Assembly: GCF_013409935.1 (NCBI RefSeq)
Contig: NZ_JACCCO010000001.1
Location: 3,162,001 to 3,226,000 of the forward strand
Source of the DNA: Streptosporangium sandarakinum
Lineage (GTDB): Bacteria > Actinomycetota > Actinomycetes > Streptosporangiales > Streptosporangiaceae
Reading direction: 5' to 3'
Length of the DNA: 64,000 nucleotides
The stretch's first letter is position 1. Every line of letters starts with the position of its first letter. The translations under genes and the position numbers were made by a program. The notes beneath the pieces are model-generated. The model was not told the origin of the DNA. It saw nothing but the letters and a program-made list of their open reading frames with translations, and ran no database searches. Shown in pieces: positions 42,196-54,324 of the stretch.

Positions 42196-42759
42196 CTACC
42201 GGGGCCAGCCGGCGATGGTCTCGGCCTTGATGGGGTCCACGTGGCAGCGGAAGGGCACGCGCCCGGCGTCGAGGAGGCAGACCCGCACGTCCACCCGGGT
42301 GATCTCGCCGTCCGACGACAGCCGGAAGGGGGCGCTCGCCCGGCAGGTGGTGCTCGGCCGCGCCCATCCGGTGCCGCCGCCCGCGTAGTGGAACCTGGCG
42401 CGGACGTAGGCGCAGTGGCCACGGTGGGCGTCGCGGTCGCGGAGCGCACCCGACACGACGAACGTCTCGGCGGAGAAGTCGCTCACCCACACGTCCGCCG
42501 CGGCGTGGCCGGAGTGCCCCGCGGCCGACCGGACCGGCCCCCAGTGGTACTTCGTGCCCGCGGGCGCGACGGCCCGCACGGCGCTCACGGACGCCGCGGA
42601 GGCGGTGGTCCGTACGGCGTTCGCGGACGCCGCGGAGGGGGCGGGAGCCGTGGCCCCAGACGAACCGGTGGAGCCGGTGGAGCCGGTGGACGCGGCGGCG
42701 GGCAGGCCGGCCGCGAGCACGAACGCCAGCGCCCCGCCGATGACGGTGATCTTCCTCAT
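42196..42759 (-). CDS. Secreted protein of unknown function
   Basis: 187 residues from ATG 42759. Signal peptide MRKITVIGGALAFVLAAGLPAAAS, a short Ser/Thr/Gly and Ala-rich stretch (~25-65), then a ~120-residue domain with four Cys (GHCAYVRARF, TTCRASAPF, VRVCLLDAG, PFRCHVDP), probably two disulfides. It has the look of small extracellular beta-sandwich proteins common in actinomycetes; not assignable further. Confidence 0.8.
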   Translation of the reverse strand: MRKITVIGGALAFVLAAGLPAAASTGSTGSTGSSGATAPAPSAASANAVRTTASAASVSAVRAVAPAGTKYHWGPVRSAAGHSGHAAADVWVSDFSAETFVVSGALRDRDAHRGHCAYVRARFHYAGGGTGWARPSTTCRASAPFRLSSDGEITRVDVRVCLLDAGRVPFRCHVDPIKAETIAGWPR

Positions 42760-43050
42760 GTCCCCTACAGATAGTCCGCCCGACTTGCAGAGCCCTTGTG
42801 CTCCGCTGAACGGCTTCGTCCCTTCGTCGTGGCCCCGACGGCTCATCCTCATCGCCCGTGCCTCCCGCGGGACGGTGACGGCCGGGGGCCGTCGGCTCCA
42901 TGTCGGCCGGGGGAGGCCGGCGCGAGGACGCGTGCCCGCCGTACGGTCCCGCTCAGGGGTCGGGGCCGCGCGGGGAGCGGGCGTTTTCCTGGCGGAGGCG
43001 CCCTGCGGCTACGCTGCGCCGGTAAGGCCGTCTTCGTCGATTGGTTTCCG

Positions 43051-43899
43051 GTGAGCCTCGCAGACATCGTCGAACACCTCATCTGCCCGGTCTGCGGGGA
43101 CGGGCTCGGCCTCGGTGACCGGGTGCTCCGCTGCCCCCGGGGGCACGCCTTCGACATCGCCCGGCAGGGGTACGTCAGCCTGCTGACCGGTTCCCAGGCG
43201 CCCGGCACGGCCGACAGCGCCGCCATGGTGGCGGCCAGGGACTCCTTCCTCGGAGCGGGGCACTTCGCGCCGCTGGTGGAGGCCGTCGCCGCGGCCTGCC
43301 GTACCGGTACGGGAGCGGCGGACGTGCGGGTGGTGATGGACGCGGGCGCGGGGACGGGCCACTACCTCGCCGGGGCGCTGGACCGGCTGCCCGGGGCGGC
43401 CGGCATCGCGCTGGACGTCTCCAAGAACGCGATCAGGCGGGCGGCGCGGGCGCATTCCCGGCTGGGGGCGGTGGTGGCCGACGTGTGGCGGCCGCTGCCC
43501 GTCCGCGACGGCGCGGCCGACGTGATCCTCAACGTGTTCGCCCCCCGCAACGGGCCGGAGTTCGCCCGGGTGCTCGGGCCCGGAGGGTCGCTGGTCGTGG
43601 TCACCCCCACGCCGCGGCACCTGCGGCCGCTGGTGGAACGGCTGGGCCTGCTGTCGGTGGACGAGGACAAGGAGCGGCGGGTGGCCGCGAGCCTGGACGG
43701 CCGGTTCGCCGAGTCGGAGCGGAGCGTCCACGAGTTCGAGATGGCGCTGGACCGCGCGGCGGTGGAGGCCGTGGTGGGCATGGGGCCGAGCGCCTGGCAC
43801 ACCGATCCGGAGAATATGCGGCGGGAAATTGCGAAACTGCCGGAAACGAACTACGTGACGGCTTCTTTTCGCATGTCTATCTTCCGGCGGAACCCATGA
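43051..43899 (+). CDS. RlmA/TlrB-type 23S rRNA guanine-N1 methyltransferase
   Basis: 282 residues from GTG 43051. An N-terminal zinc-binding part (HLICPVCGDGLGLGDRVLRCPRGHAFDIARQGYVSLL: three Cys and one His) leads to a Rossmann methyltransferase (VVMDAGAGTGHYLAGAL, VVADVWRPLPVRDGAADVILNVFAPRN) and a C-terminal FEMALDRAAVEAVVGMGPSAWH. The family methylates G745 or G748 in 23S rRNA helix 35 and, in producers (TlrB), gives tylosin resistance. Which guanine is not decidable here. No antibiotic cluster adjoins it. Confidence 0.9.
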   Translation: MSLADIVEHLICPVCGDGLGLGDRVLRCPRGHAFDIARQGYVSLLTGSQAPGTADSAAMVAARDSFLGAGHFAPLVEAVAAACRTGTGAADVRVVMDAGAGTGHYLAGALDRLPGAAGIALDVSKNAIRRAARAHSRLGAVVADVWRPLPVRDGAADVILNVFAPRNGPEFARVLGPGGSLVVVTPTPRHLRPLVERLGLLSVDEDKERRVAASLDGRFAESERSVHEFEMALDRAAVEAVVGMGPSAWHTDPENMRREIAKLPETNYVTASFRMSIFRRNP

Positions 43900-43912
43900 G
43901 CAAGGGTGCGGC

Positions 43913-43957
43913 TTGACAGCAGCCTAAGGGGCGCATGTTACTTAAGTGACATATAGT
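43913..43957 (+). promoter_or_regulatory. Putative promoter and dyad upstream of the S9 peptidase
   Basis: A consensus -35 TTGACA at 43913-43918 with TGTTAC 17 bases on (weak -10), overlapping a 14-bp near-palindrome GTTACTTAAGTGAC (43937-43950) that could bind a repressor. AT-rich island in a GC-rich gap. Confidence 0.4.
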
Positions 43958-44072
43958 CCGAAATTGCCACACATTAGCCACGCGAAACACGGGGCGAACC
44001 GACATACTGGACGGCAATCCGGCGATCCCTGCGCCTGGATCGTAGCCATGCCATGACGGAGGGAAGCGCCGT

Positions 44073-45839
44073 ATGCAGGCCGAGGAACGCTGGCAGACCA
44101 GGTTCCGGGCACCGCGCGCGACGCTGCCCGCGTGGGCGCCCCAGGCCCCCGCGCGGGCGGTCTACCGCAGCAACGCCTCGGGCACCTGGGAGGTCTACGC
44201 CTGGGACCGCTCGGCGGGCTCCGTCCGCCAGGCGACCTCCCGCCCCAAGGGCACCTCGCACGGCGCGATCGACCCCTCCGGCCGGTGGATCTGGTGGTTC
44301 TCCGACACCGACGGCGACGAGTGGGGCCGGTGGATGCGCCAGCCCTTCGGCGGCGGCCCCGACGAGCCGGTCGACCTCCCGCCCGGCACCCCGGCCGGGC
44401 TGGCCCTGTCCGCGACGGGTGACGCGGTGGTCGGCATGGCCCGGCCCGGTGAGGGCTTCACGATCCACCTCGTCCGGCCCGGCCACCCCGCGCGGGTGAT
44501 CTACGAGCACGCCGAGGCCGCCTCCGTCGCCGCCATGTCGCTGGACGGCTCGCTGATCGCGATCAGCCACAGCGAGCACGGCGACGCCCGCCACCCGGCG
44601 CTGCGCGTGCTCCGCCCGAACGGCGAGACCGTCGGCGAGCTGCACGACGGCCCCGGCCGGGGCGTCCTCGGCCTGCGCTTCGCCCCGCTCCCCGGCGACC
44701 GCAGGCTGCTCGCCCTGCACGAGCGCAGGGGACGCCGCGAGCCGCTGGTCTGGGACCCCGAGAGCGACGAGCAGCGTGAGATCTGGCTGCGCGACCCCGG
44801 CGAGATCACCGCCGAGTGGTACGGCGACGCCCGCTCCCTGCTCATCGTCCGCGCCAACCGCGGCCGCACCTACCTGCACCGTTACGACCTGGCGGGCGGC
44901 CGCCTCTTCCCGGTCGAGACCCGGCTCGGCGTGATCGACGCCGCCGTCCCCCGGCCCGACGGCTCGGTGGAGTACTCCTGGTCCAGCGGCGCCCACCCGC
45001 CGGTGATCCGCTCCAGCAACGGCAACGTGGTGATCAGCCACGGCGGGCCGACCCCGCCCCCGTCCGTCCCGGTCCAGGACCTCGACGTGACGGGTCCCGG
45101 CGGGCGCGTCCACGCCCTGGTGTCCCGTCCCGAGCGCGGCTCCGGGCCGCTCCCGGCGGTCTTCCTGCTGCACGGCGGGCCTGGCAAGCACGACGACGAC
45201 TCGTTCCTGCCGCAGGTGGCCGCGTGGGTGGACCTCGGCCTCGCGGTCGTCCGGGTCAACTACCGCGGCTCCACCGGGTACGGTTCGGCCTGGCGGGACG
45301 CCCTGACCGGCGACGTCGGCCACATCGAACTGTCCGATGTCGCGGCCGTCCGGGACGCCCTGGTGGCACAGGGGGTCATCGACCCCGAACGCCTGGTGCT
45401 GGCCGGCGCCTCCTGGGGCGGCTACCTCACGCTGCTCGGCCTCGGCACCCAGCCCGGGACGTGGGCGGCGGGCGTCGCGGCGGTGCCGCTCACCGACCAC
45501 CTGGCCGCCTACGAGTCCGAGCCGGAGGCGCTGCGGGCCTACCACCGCGCGCTGTTCGGCGGCCCGCCCGACGAGCACCCCGAGCGCTACGCCGTCAGCT
45601 CCCCGATCACCTACGTCGACCGGGTCGAGGCGCCGGTGCTGATCCTGGCCGGGGAGAACGACCCGCGCTGCCCCATCGGCCAGGTCGAGAGCTACGTCAC
45701 CAGGCTGGCCGAGCGCGGGCACGAGCACGAGGTCCACCGGTACGACGCGGGCCACGGCTCACTGGTCGTCGCCGAGCGGATCGCGCAGATGGCGCTCCAG
45801 CTCGACTTCGTCCGGAAACACGTCAAGCTGGACGACTGA
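44073..45839 (+). CDS. S9-family prolyl oligopeptidase-type serine peptidase
   Basis: 588 residues from ATG 44073 (GGAGGG upstream). N-terminal beta-propeller (GTWEVYAWDRSAGSVRQATS, PSGRWIWWFSDTDGDEWG, repeated later) and C-terminal alpha/beta hydrolase with LVLAGASWGGYLTLLGL (Ser ~447), ILAGENDPRCP (Asp ~530) and YDAGHGSL (His ~564). LVSRPERGSGPLPAVFLLHGGPGKHDDD is the oxyanion region. Cytosolic peptidases or acylaminoacyl peptidases of this type cut short peptides. No signal peptide. Confidence 0.92.
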   Translation: MQAEERWQTRFRAPRATLPAWAPQAPARAVYRSNASGTWEVYAWDRSAGSVRQATSRPKGTSHGAIDPSGRWIWWFSDTDGDEWGRWMRQPFGGGPDEPVDLPPGTPAGLALSATGDAVVGMARPGEGFTIHLVRPGHPARVIYEHAEAASVAAMSLDGSLIAISHSEHGDARHPALRVLRPNGETVGELHDGPGRGVLGLRFAPLPGDRRLLALHERRGRREPLVWDPESDEQREIWLRDPGEITAEWYGDARSLLIVRANRGRTYLHRYDLAGGRLFPVETRLGVIDAAVPRPDGSVEYSWSSGAHPPVIRSSNGNVVISHGGPTPPPSVPVQDLDVTGPGGRVHALVSRPERGSGPLPAVFLLHGGPGKHDDDSFLPQVAAWVDLGLAVVRVNYRGSTGYGSAWRDALTGDVGHIELSDVAAVRDALVAQGVIDPERLVLAGASWGGYLTLLGLGTQPGTWAAGVAAVPLTDHLAAYESEPEALRAYHRALFGGPPDEHPERYAVSSPITYVDRVEAPVLILAGENDPRCPIGQVESYVTRLAERGHEHEVHRYDAGHGSLVVAERIAQMALQLDFVRKHVKLDD

Positions 45840-45904
45840 CGTCCCGCTCCGCCGTACCGGCGCCCCTCCGGCGGGTGCGCCCGGCCGGCACGCGGAGCCG
45901 GGGC

Positions 45905-47443
45905 TCAGCGGGCGCGCAGGACCACGATCGCCATGTCGTCGGCGCTCGGGTCGGGCGCGAAGTCCTGTACGGCGCGGCGGATCCGCTCGGCGACCGCCCG
46001 CGCCGACAGCCCCACGCACTCGGCGAACAGCTTGGCCAGCCCGCCGTCGTCGTCGAGCAGCCTGCCGTCCCGGCGCCGCTCGGTCACCCCGTCGGTCACC
46101 GCCAGCAGGACGTCGCCCGGGTCGAGGTGGACCGTCTCGGCCTTGAAGGTCGCCTCGGGGAAGACGCCCAGCAGCGACTGGGAGGTCACCACCGTCTCCA
46201 CCAGGCCGCTCGGCCGCAGCCGCAGCGCCTCCGGATGACCGGCCGAGACCAGTGACGCGTCGAACCCGGACGCGGCCGGCACGAGCTCCCCGTGCAGCAG
46301 CGTCAGGAAGCGCGCCCGGTCGCCCTCGTCCAGGATCGCCTGGTTGAGCCGGTCGAGGACGGCGGCTATGCCGTACCCCTCGCGGGCGAGCAGGCGCAGG
46401 GTGTGCCGGGCCAGGCCGGTGACCGCGGCGGCCTCGGGACCGGTGCCGCAGACGTCGCCGACCGCGAAGCGCCAGGCGCCGTCGCGGGCCGCGAACAGGT
46501 CGTAGAAGTCGCCGCCCACCTCGTTGGTCTCGCCGGCGGGCTCGTAGACCACCGCGGGGTCGAGGCCGGGGATCTCGCCGGGCTCACCGGGCGGGAGCAG
46601 GCTGCGCTGGAGCGCGCGGTTGGCCGCCGCCTGCGTGGCGTACAGCCGGGCGTTGTCCAGTGCCAGGGCGGCGCGGCGGCCGATGTCCTCGGCGTACTGG
46701 AAGGCGTCCTCGGCGAAGCGGTCGGGCCGGCCCAGGCACATCACGCCCAGGGCGCGCCCCCGGGCCAGGAGCGGGATCACCAGCATCTGGGAGTCGCCGA
46801 CCTGGAGGGTGCCGCCGGCCTGCGGGATCCGTACCGTGTCCAGCTCGTCGCGCAGCGCGTCGATGCGGCGCTCGTCGGCGTGCCACACGTACGCCGGGCG
46901 CTGCGGGCCGCCGTCGTCACCCCAGGTGTAGACGGCGCACCAACTGGCCAGCCGGGGCACCACGATCTGCGAGATGATCGCCGGCACCATGCCCGGGTCG
47001 AGGGTGCCGGCCAGCAGATCGCTGGCGTTGGCCAGGAAGCCCATCCACAGCGGGCCCCTGCTCGGCTCCCCGATCTCCCACTCCCCGGTCGCCGGGCCGC
47101 CGGCCTCGGGCAGCCGCAGCCGCACCCAATGAGTACGGGTCTGACCTGCGAAGGTGACTCCCCACTCCTCCACAGGTACGGTGGGAGCGGCAGGGGTTTT
47201 CTCCGGAACACCCCGCTGCCGGACCTCGATCTGGACGCTGTCTCCCAGGTGGCTCCAGACGACCTCGAATGGTTCGTCGATCACCTGCGAGGAGAGCTCT
47301 CCCGCCAGGTGCTCGGCCGATGCCATCACGGACACGGCGGCCCAGGCGGTCATCACCTCCGTGGTGAACCGTCTGGCGGCGAGGACGGCCGTGTCTGCTG
47401 GGGCGAACGCCGCAGCCAGGACGGCTCGGGGAGCATTAGTCAT
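45905..47443 (-). CDS. GAF-PP2C (SpoIIE-type) protein phosphatase with N-terminal ATPase-like domain
   Basis: 512 residues from ATG 47443. The N-terminal ~130 residues resemble the HATPase_c_2 anti-sigma kinase domain but lack its clear nucleotide motifs. A GAF domain follows (ISQIVVPRLASWCAVYTW.., MLVIPLLARGRALGVMCLG), then a PP2C SpoIIE domain (ANRALQRSLLPPGEPGEIPGL, NEVGGDFYDLF, GDVCGTGPEAAAVT, LAVTDGVTER) with the metal-binding Asp residues. It would dephosphorylate an anti-sigma antagonist such as a STAS protein. Divergent from the HAMP-array kinase, suggesting one signalling module. Confidence 0.92.
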   Translation of the reverse strand: MTNAPRAVLAAAFAPADTAVLAARRFTTEVMTAWAAVSVMASAEHLAGELSSQVIDEPFEVVWSHLGDSVQIEVRQRGVPEKTPAAPTVPVEEWGVTFAGQTRTHWVRLRLPEAGGPATGEWEIGEPSRGPLWMGFLANASDLLAGTLDPGMVPAIISQIVVPRLASWCAVYTWGDDGGPQRPAYVWHADERRIDALRDELDTVRIPQAGGTLQVGDSQMLVIPLLARGRALGVMCLGRPDRFAEDAFQYAEDIGRRAALALDNARLYATQAAANRALQRSLLPPGEPGEIPGLDPAVVYEPAGETNEVGGDFYDLFAARDGAWRFAVGDVCGTGPEAAAVTGLARHTLRLLAREGYGIAAVLDRLNQAILDEGDRARFLTLLHGELVPAASGFDASLVSAGHPEALRLRPSGLVETVVTSQSLLGVFPEATFKAETVHLDPGDVLLAVTDGVTERRRDGRLLDDDGGLAKLFAECVGLSARAVAERIRRAVQDFAPDPSADDMAIVVLRAR

Positions 47444-47564
47444 TGCTTCGTGCCTATCACACTTGACGGCGGCATGGGGTAATTCGAAGGCGGGACTCGG
47501 GGTTGCGCACCGTGACAGACTGGGATGACTCACGGATGCGCCCCCCGGGAGTCAAGGAGGTCTC

Positions 47565-51758
<4,194 letters not shown>

Positions 51759-51761
51759 TCG

Positions 51762-52394
51762 ATGTCCGACCGGGCGAAGATCCTCCTGGTTGACGACCGG
51801 GAAGAGAACCTGATCGCGCTCGAGGCCATCCTCAGCTCGCTCGACCTCGTGCCCGTCCGAGCGAGGTCGGGCGAGGAGGCGCTGAAGGCCCTGCTCAACA
51901 CGGAGTTCGCGCTCATCCTCCTGGACGTCCGTATGCCCGGCATGGACGGGTTCGAGACCGCCTCCCACATCAAGCGGCGCGAACGCACCCGTAACATCCC
52001 GATCATCTTCCTGACCGTCGTCGACAGCGCCCCCGACTACGCCTTCCGCAGCTACGCCGCCGGCGCCGTCGACTACCTCACCAAGCCGTTCGACCCGTGG
52101 GTGCTGCGGGCGAAGGTCGCGGTGTTCGTCGAGCTCTACAACATGAACCGCCGCCTGGCCGAGCAGGCGTCCATGCTCCGCGACCGGCTCGCCGGTGAAC
52201 TGCCCCCGGGCGACGCCGCCGACCAGGCGGCCGTGCTCCCGGAGCTGTCGAGGCGTCTGGCCGCGGTGGAGGACGAGTTCATCCGGGTCGGCGAGCTGGC
52301 CCGCAAAACCGGTGACCCCAGTCTCACCGGCGCGCTGGCCGACCTCTCCCACCGCCTGGACCACCTCCGCGCCGGCCTCGACGCGCTCTCCTGA
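51762..52394 (+). CDS. Response regulator with coiled-coil output
   Basis: 210 residues. Receiver domain ILLVDDREENLIALEAIL, LILLDVRMPGMDGFETAS (phospho-Asp), IIFLTVVDS and YLTKPFDPWVLRAKVAVFVELY, then a helical C-terminal part (RRLAEQASMLRDRLAGELPP.., VEDEFIRVGELARKTGD) without DNA-binding motif. It probably relays phosphate from the hybrid kinase, three bases upstream, to a protein partner rather than to DNA. The gene ends 15 bp before the left inverted repeat. Confidence 0.92.
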   Translation: MSDRAKILLVDDREENLIALEAILSSLDLVPVRARSGEEALKALLNTEFALILLDVRMPGMDGFETASHIKRRERTRNIPIIFLTVVDSAPDYAFRSYAAGAVDYLTKPFDPWVLRAKVAVFVELYNMNRRLAEQASMLRDRLAGELPPGDAADQAAVLPELSRRLAAVEDEFIRVGELARKTGDPSLTGALADLSHRLDHLRAGLDALS

Positions 52395-52408
52395 CCACCT
52401 GCCGGGCT

Positions 52409-52812
52409 GGGGCTTTTCCTGCTCCTCGGGGCATTTTTCTGGTGTTGGGCGGGTTGGTGGTTGCCGGGGTGGTGGTTGCCGGGGTGGTCGTTTGTGCGCG
52501 CTGCGGTGGGTGGGTGTTCCGGCCGGCGTTGTGGCTGGGCTCTGGTGTTTTCCGGCCTCCGGCCTGGCCTCGGGCGCGGTGGTTTCTGGCGTTTTGAAGC
52601 CGGCCGGAACACCCACCCACCTCCGCGCCATGACTTGCCCGGCCGCACGGCCCGCTCGCCGTAGCTTCTCCCTTTCCGCCCGCCCATGGTTCCCGCCGCC
52701 GCTGAAGCGACCCTTGCTCCCGGCCCAAGGCGGGTCGCCGTAGCCTTGCGGCCACACTGGCAGGGGAGAGCGCAGGGCCGGGCGCCGTAGCCTCTCCCTT
52801 TCGGCCCGCTCA
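52409..52812. repeat. Left arm of a ~400-bp inverted repeat flanking the merR gene
   Basis: The reverse complement of 52409-52812 matches 53805-54192 almost base for base over its outer ~300 bp; toward one end the copy has a short extra repeat (about 16 bp). It contains its own 23-bp arms (GGTGGGTGGGTGTTCCGGCC...) that pair with each other. No gene is supported in it: Arg/Pro-rich open frames there are shadows of the repeat. No transposase and no target duplication were seen. Confidence 0.9.
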
Positions 52813-52885
52813 CGGTCCCCACCCATCTTGAGAAGAAATCCGAGGGGCGAGGAAGTAAGAGGCGAGAGCGGGCGGAAGGCCGGGC

Positions 52886-52924
52886 TTGAACCTCTCGTCG
52901 CGTGAGGTCCTAGCGTTGCTGACG
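52886..52924 (+). promoter_or_regulatory. MerR-type autoregulated promoter with 19-bp spacer
   Basis: -35 TTGAAC (52886-52891) and -10 TAGCGT (52911-52916) are separated by 19 bp, the long spacer MerR activators need. The spacer region holds a dyad ACCTC (52890-52894)/GAGGT (52904-52908). The -10 ends eight bases before GTG 52924, so the mRNA is probably leaderless. Confidence 0.75.
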
Positions 52925-53700
52925 TGATCGGGGAAGACGCCACCGCGCGCTGGTGGAGCATCGGTGAGCTGGCTCGGGCCAGCGGGGTCACGGTGCGCAC
53001 GCTGCGGCACTACGACGAGATCGGCGTGCTGCGATCCGGCGAGCGCGCCACGTCCGGCCATCGCCGGTACACCGCGGCTGACCTACGGCGGCTGTACCGG
53101 GTGCGGTCACTGCGTGCGCTGGGCATGTCGCTGGATGAGATCAAGGAGGTGCTCGCGTCCTCGCCGGAGGACCCGGCGGCGATGCGGGCTCTCCTGAGAA
53201 CCCAGCTGCGGCAGCTGACGTTCCAGGCGGAACAGACTCAACAGCTGATCGAACAGATTCATGGGTTGCTGCGACAGCTCGACGAGGCGTCGATGCCCGA
53301 TCCGGACCAGTTCATGACGACCCTGGAGATGATCTCGATGTTGGAGACCTACTTCACGCAAGAGCAACGCGAGGAACTCGCCCGTCGCCGCGGCGAGCTG
53401 GGCGCCGAGGCCGTCGAGGAGGCCAAGACCCACTTCGTCGAGCTGGTCGAGCAACTCCTGAGGCACGTGCAGGACGGCACCCCTGCCGACGATCCGCAGG
53501 TGCAGGAACTCGTCCGGCGCTGGGACGAGCTGGCCACCCCCTTCCACGCCGAAGACGCCAGGGGAGAACAGACCAAGGCGGCGGCCCGGCGAATGTGGCA
53601 GGAGCACCGCGACCAGCTCAGTGCCCGCCTGCCCTGGCCAGCCGAGAAGATGGCCGAACTCCTGGCGTATCTGGAACGCGCACGGACCACCGCCCACTGA
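52924..53700 (+). CDS. MerR-family regulator of the TipA type
   Basis: 258 residues from GTG 52924. N-terminal HTH SIGELARASGVTVRTLRHYDEIGVLRSGERATSGHRRYTAADLRRLYRVRSLRALGMSLDEIKEVL, a long coiled coil (LLRTQLRQLTFQAEQTQQLIEQIHGL) and a C-terminal ~130-residue helical domain (TQEQREELARRRGELGAEAVEEAKTHFVELVEQLL.., FHAEDARGEQTKAAARRMW) like the TipAS antibiotic-binding domain. TipAS proteins bind thiopeptides and activate their own and resistance promoters. The gene is bracketed by inverted repeats and likely autoregulated. Confidence 0.9.
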   Translation: MIGEDATARWWSIGELARASGVTVRTLRHYDEIGVLRSGERATSGHRRYTAADLRRLYRVRSLRALGMSLDEIKEVLASSPEDPAAMRALLRTQLRQLTFQAEQTQQLIEQIHGLLRQLDEASMPDPDQFMTTLEMISMLETYFTQEQREELARRRGELGAEAVEEAKTHFVELVEQLLRHVQDGTPADDPQVQELVRRWDELATPFHAEDARGEQTKAAARRMWQEHRDQLSARLPWPAEKMAELLAYLERARTTAH

Positions 53701-53804
53701 GCGGTCCGTCGCCGCAGCCGCTCACCGTAGGACCGCGTTCCTGCTCCCCGGACGGCACCCTGGGAGACCCGAGTTCCTGCTCGAAGGGAAAGGGGCGGGG
53801 GCCA

Positions 53805-54192
53805 TGAGCGGGCCGAAAGGGAGAGGCTACGGCGCCCGGCCCTGCGCTCTCCCCTGCCAGTGTGGCCGCAAGGCTACGGCGACCCGCCTTGGGCCGGGAG
53901 CAAGGGTCGCTTCAGCGGCGGCGGGAACCATGGGCGGGCGGAAAGGGAGAAGCTACGGCGAGCGGGCCGTGCGGCCGGGCAAGTCATGGCGCGGAGGTGG
54001 GTGGGTGTTCCGGCCGGCTTCAAAACGCCAGAAACCACCGCGCCCGAGGCCAGGCCGGAGGCCGGAAAACACCAGAGCCCGGCCACAACGCCGGCCGGAA
54101 CACCCACCCACCGCAGCGCGCACCACCCACCGACCCGGCGACCACCGACCCGCCCAACACCAGAAAAATGCCCCGAAGAGCGGAAAAGCCCC
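53805..54192. repeat. Right arm of the inverted repeat flanking merR
   Basis: Plus-strand copy of the left arm, 388 bp. It includes the paired 23-bp arms 53996-54018 and 54090-54112. It ends GGAAAAGCCCC, matching GGGGCTTTTCC at the left outer edge. No target-site duplication is evident in the flanks. Non-coding. Confidence 0.9.
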
Positions 54193-54324
54193 AATCGAAA
54201 CACCCGCCGCAGTACGCACAAACGACCGGTGCGGCAATCGCCGAATCACTCAAACCTGAGGGAAAAGCACCAGCCTGAACGGCCGCACGGGCCGGACTTC
54301 GCGATGCGGACCGTCGCGCCCGCG

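Noticed and set aside
42044-42901. Long minus-strand frame over the secreted protein gene
   Set aside because: Wrong frame; the signal peptide and Cys-rich domain are in the frame starting at 42759.
52136-54259. Arg/Pro-rich open frames within the inverted repeats
   Set aside because: They read the repeat itself on both strands, lack ribosome sites and resemble no protein family.
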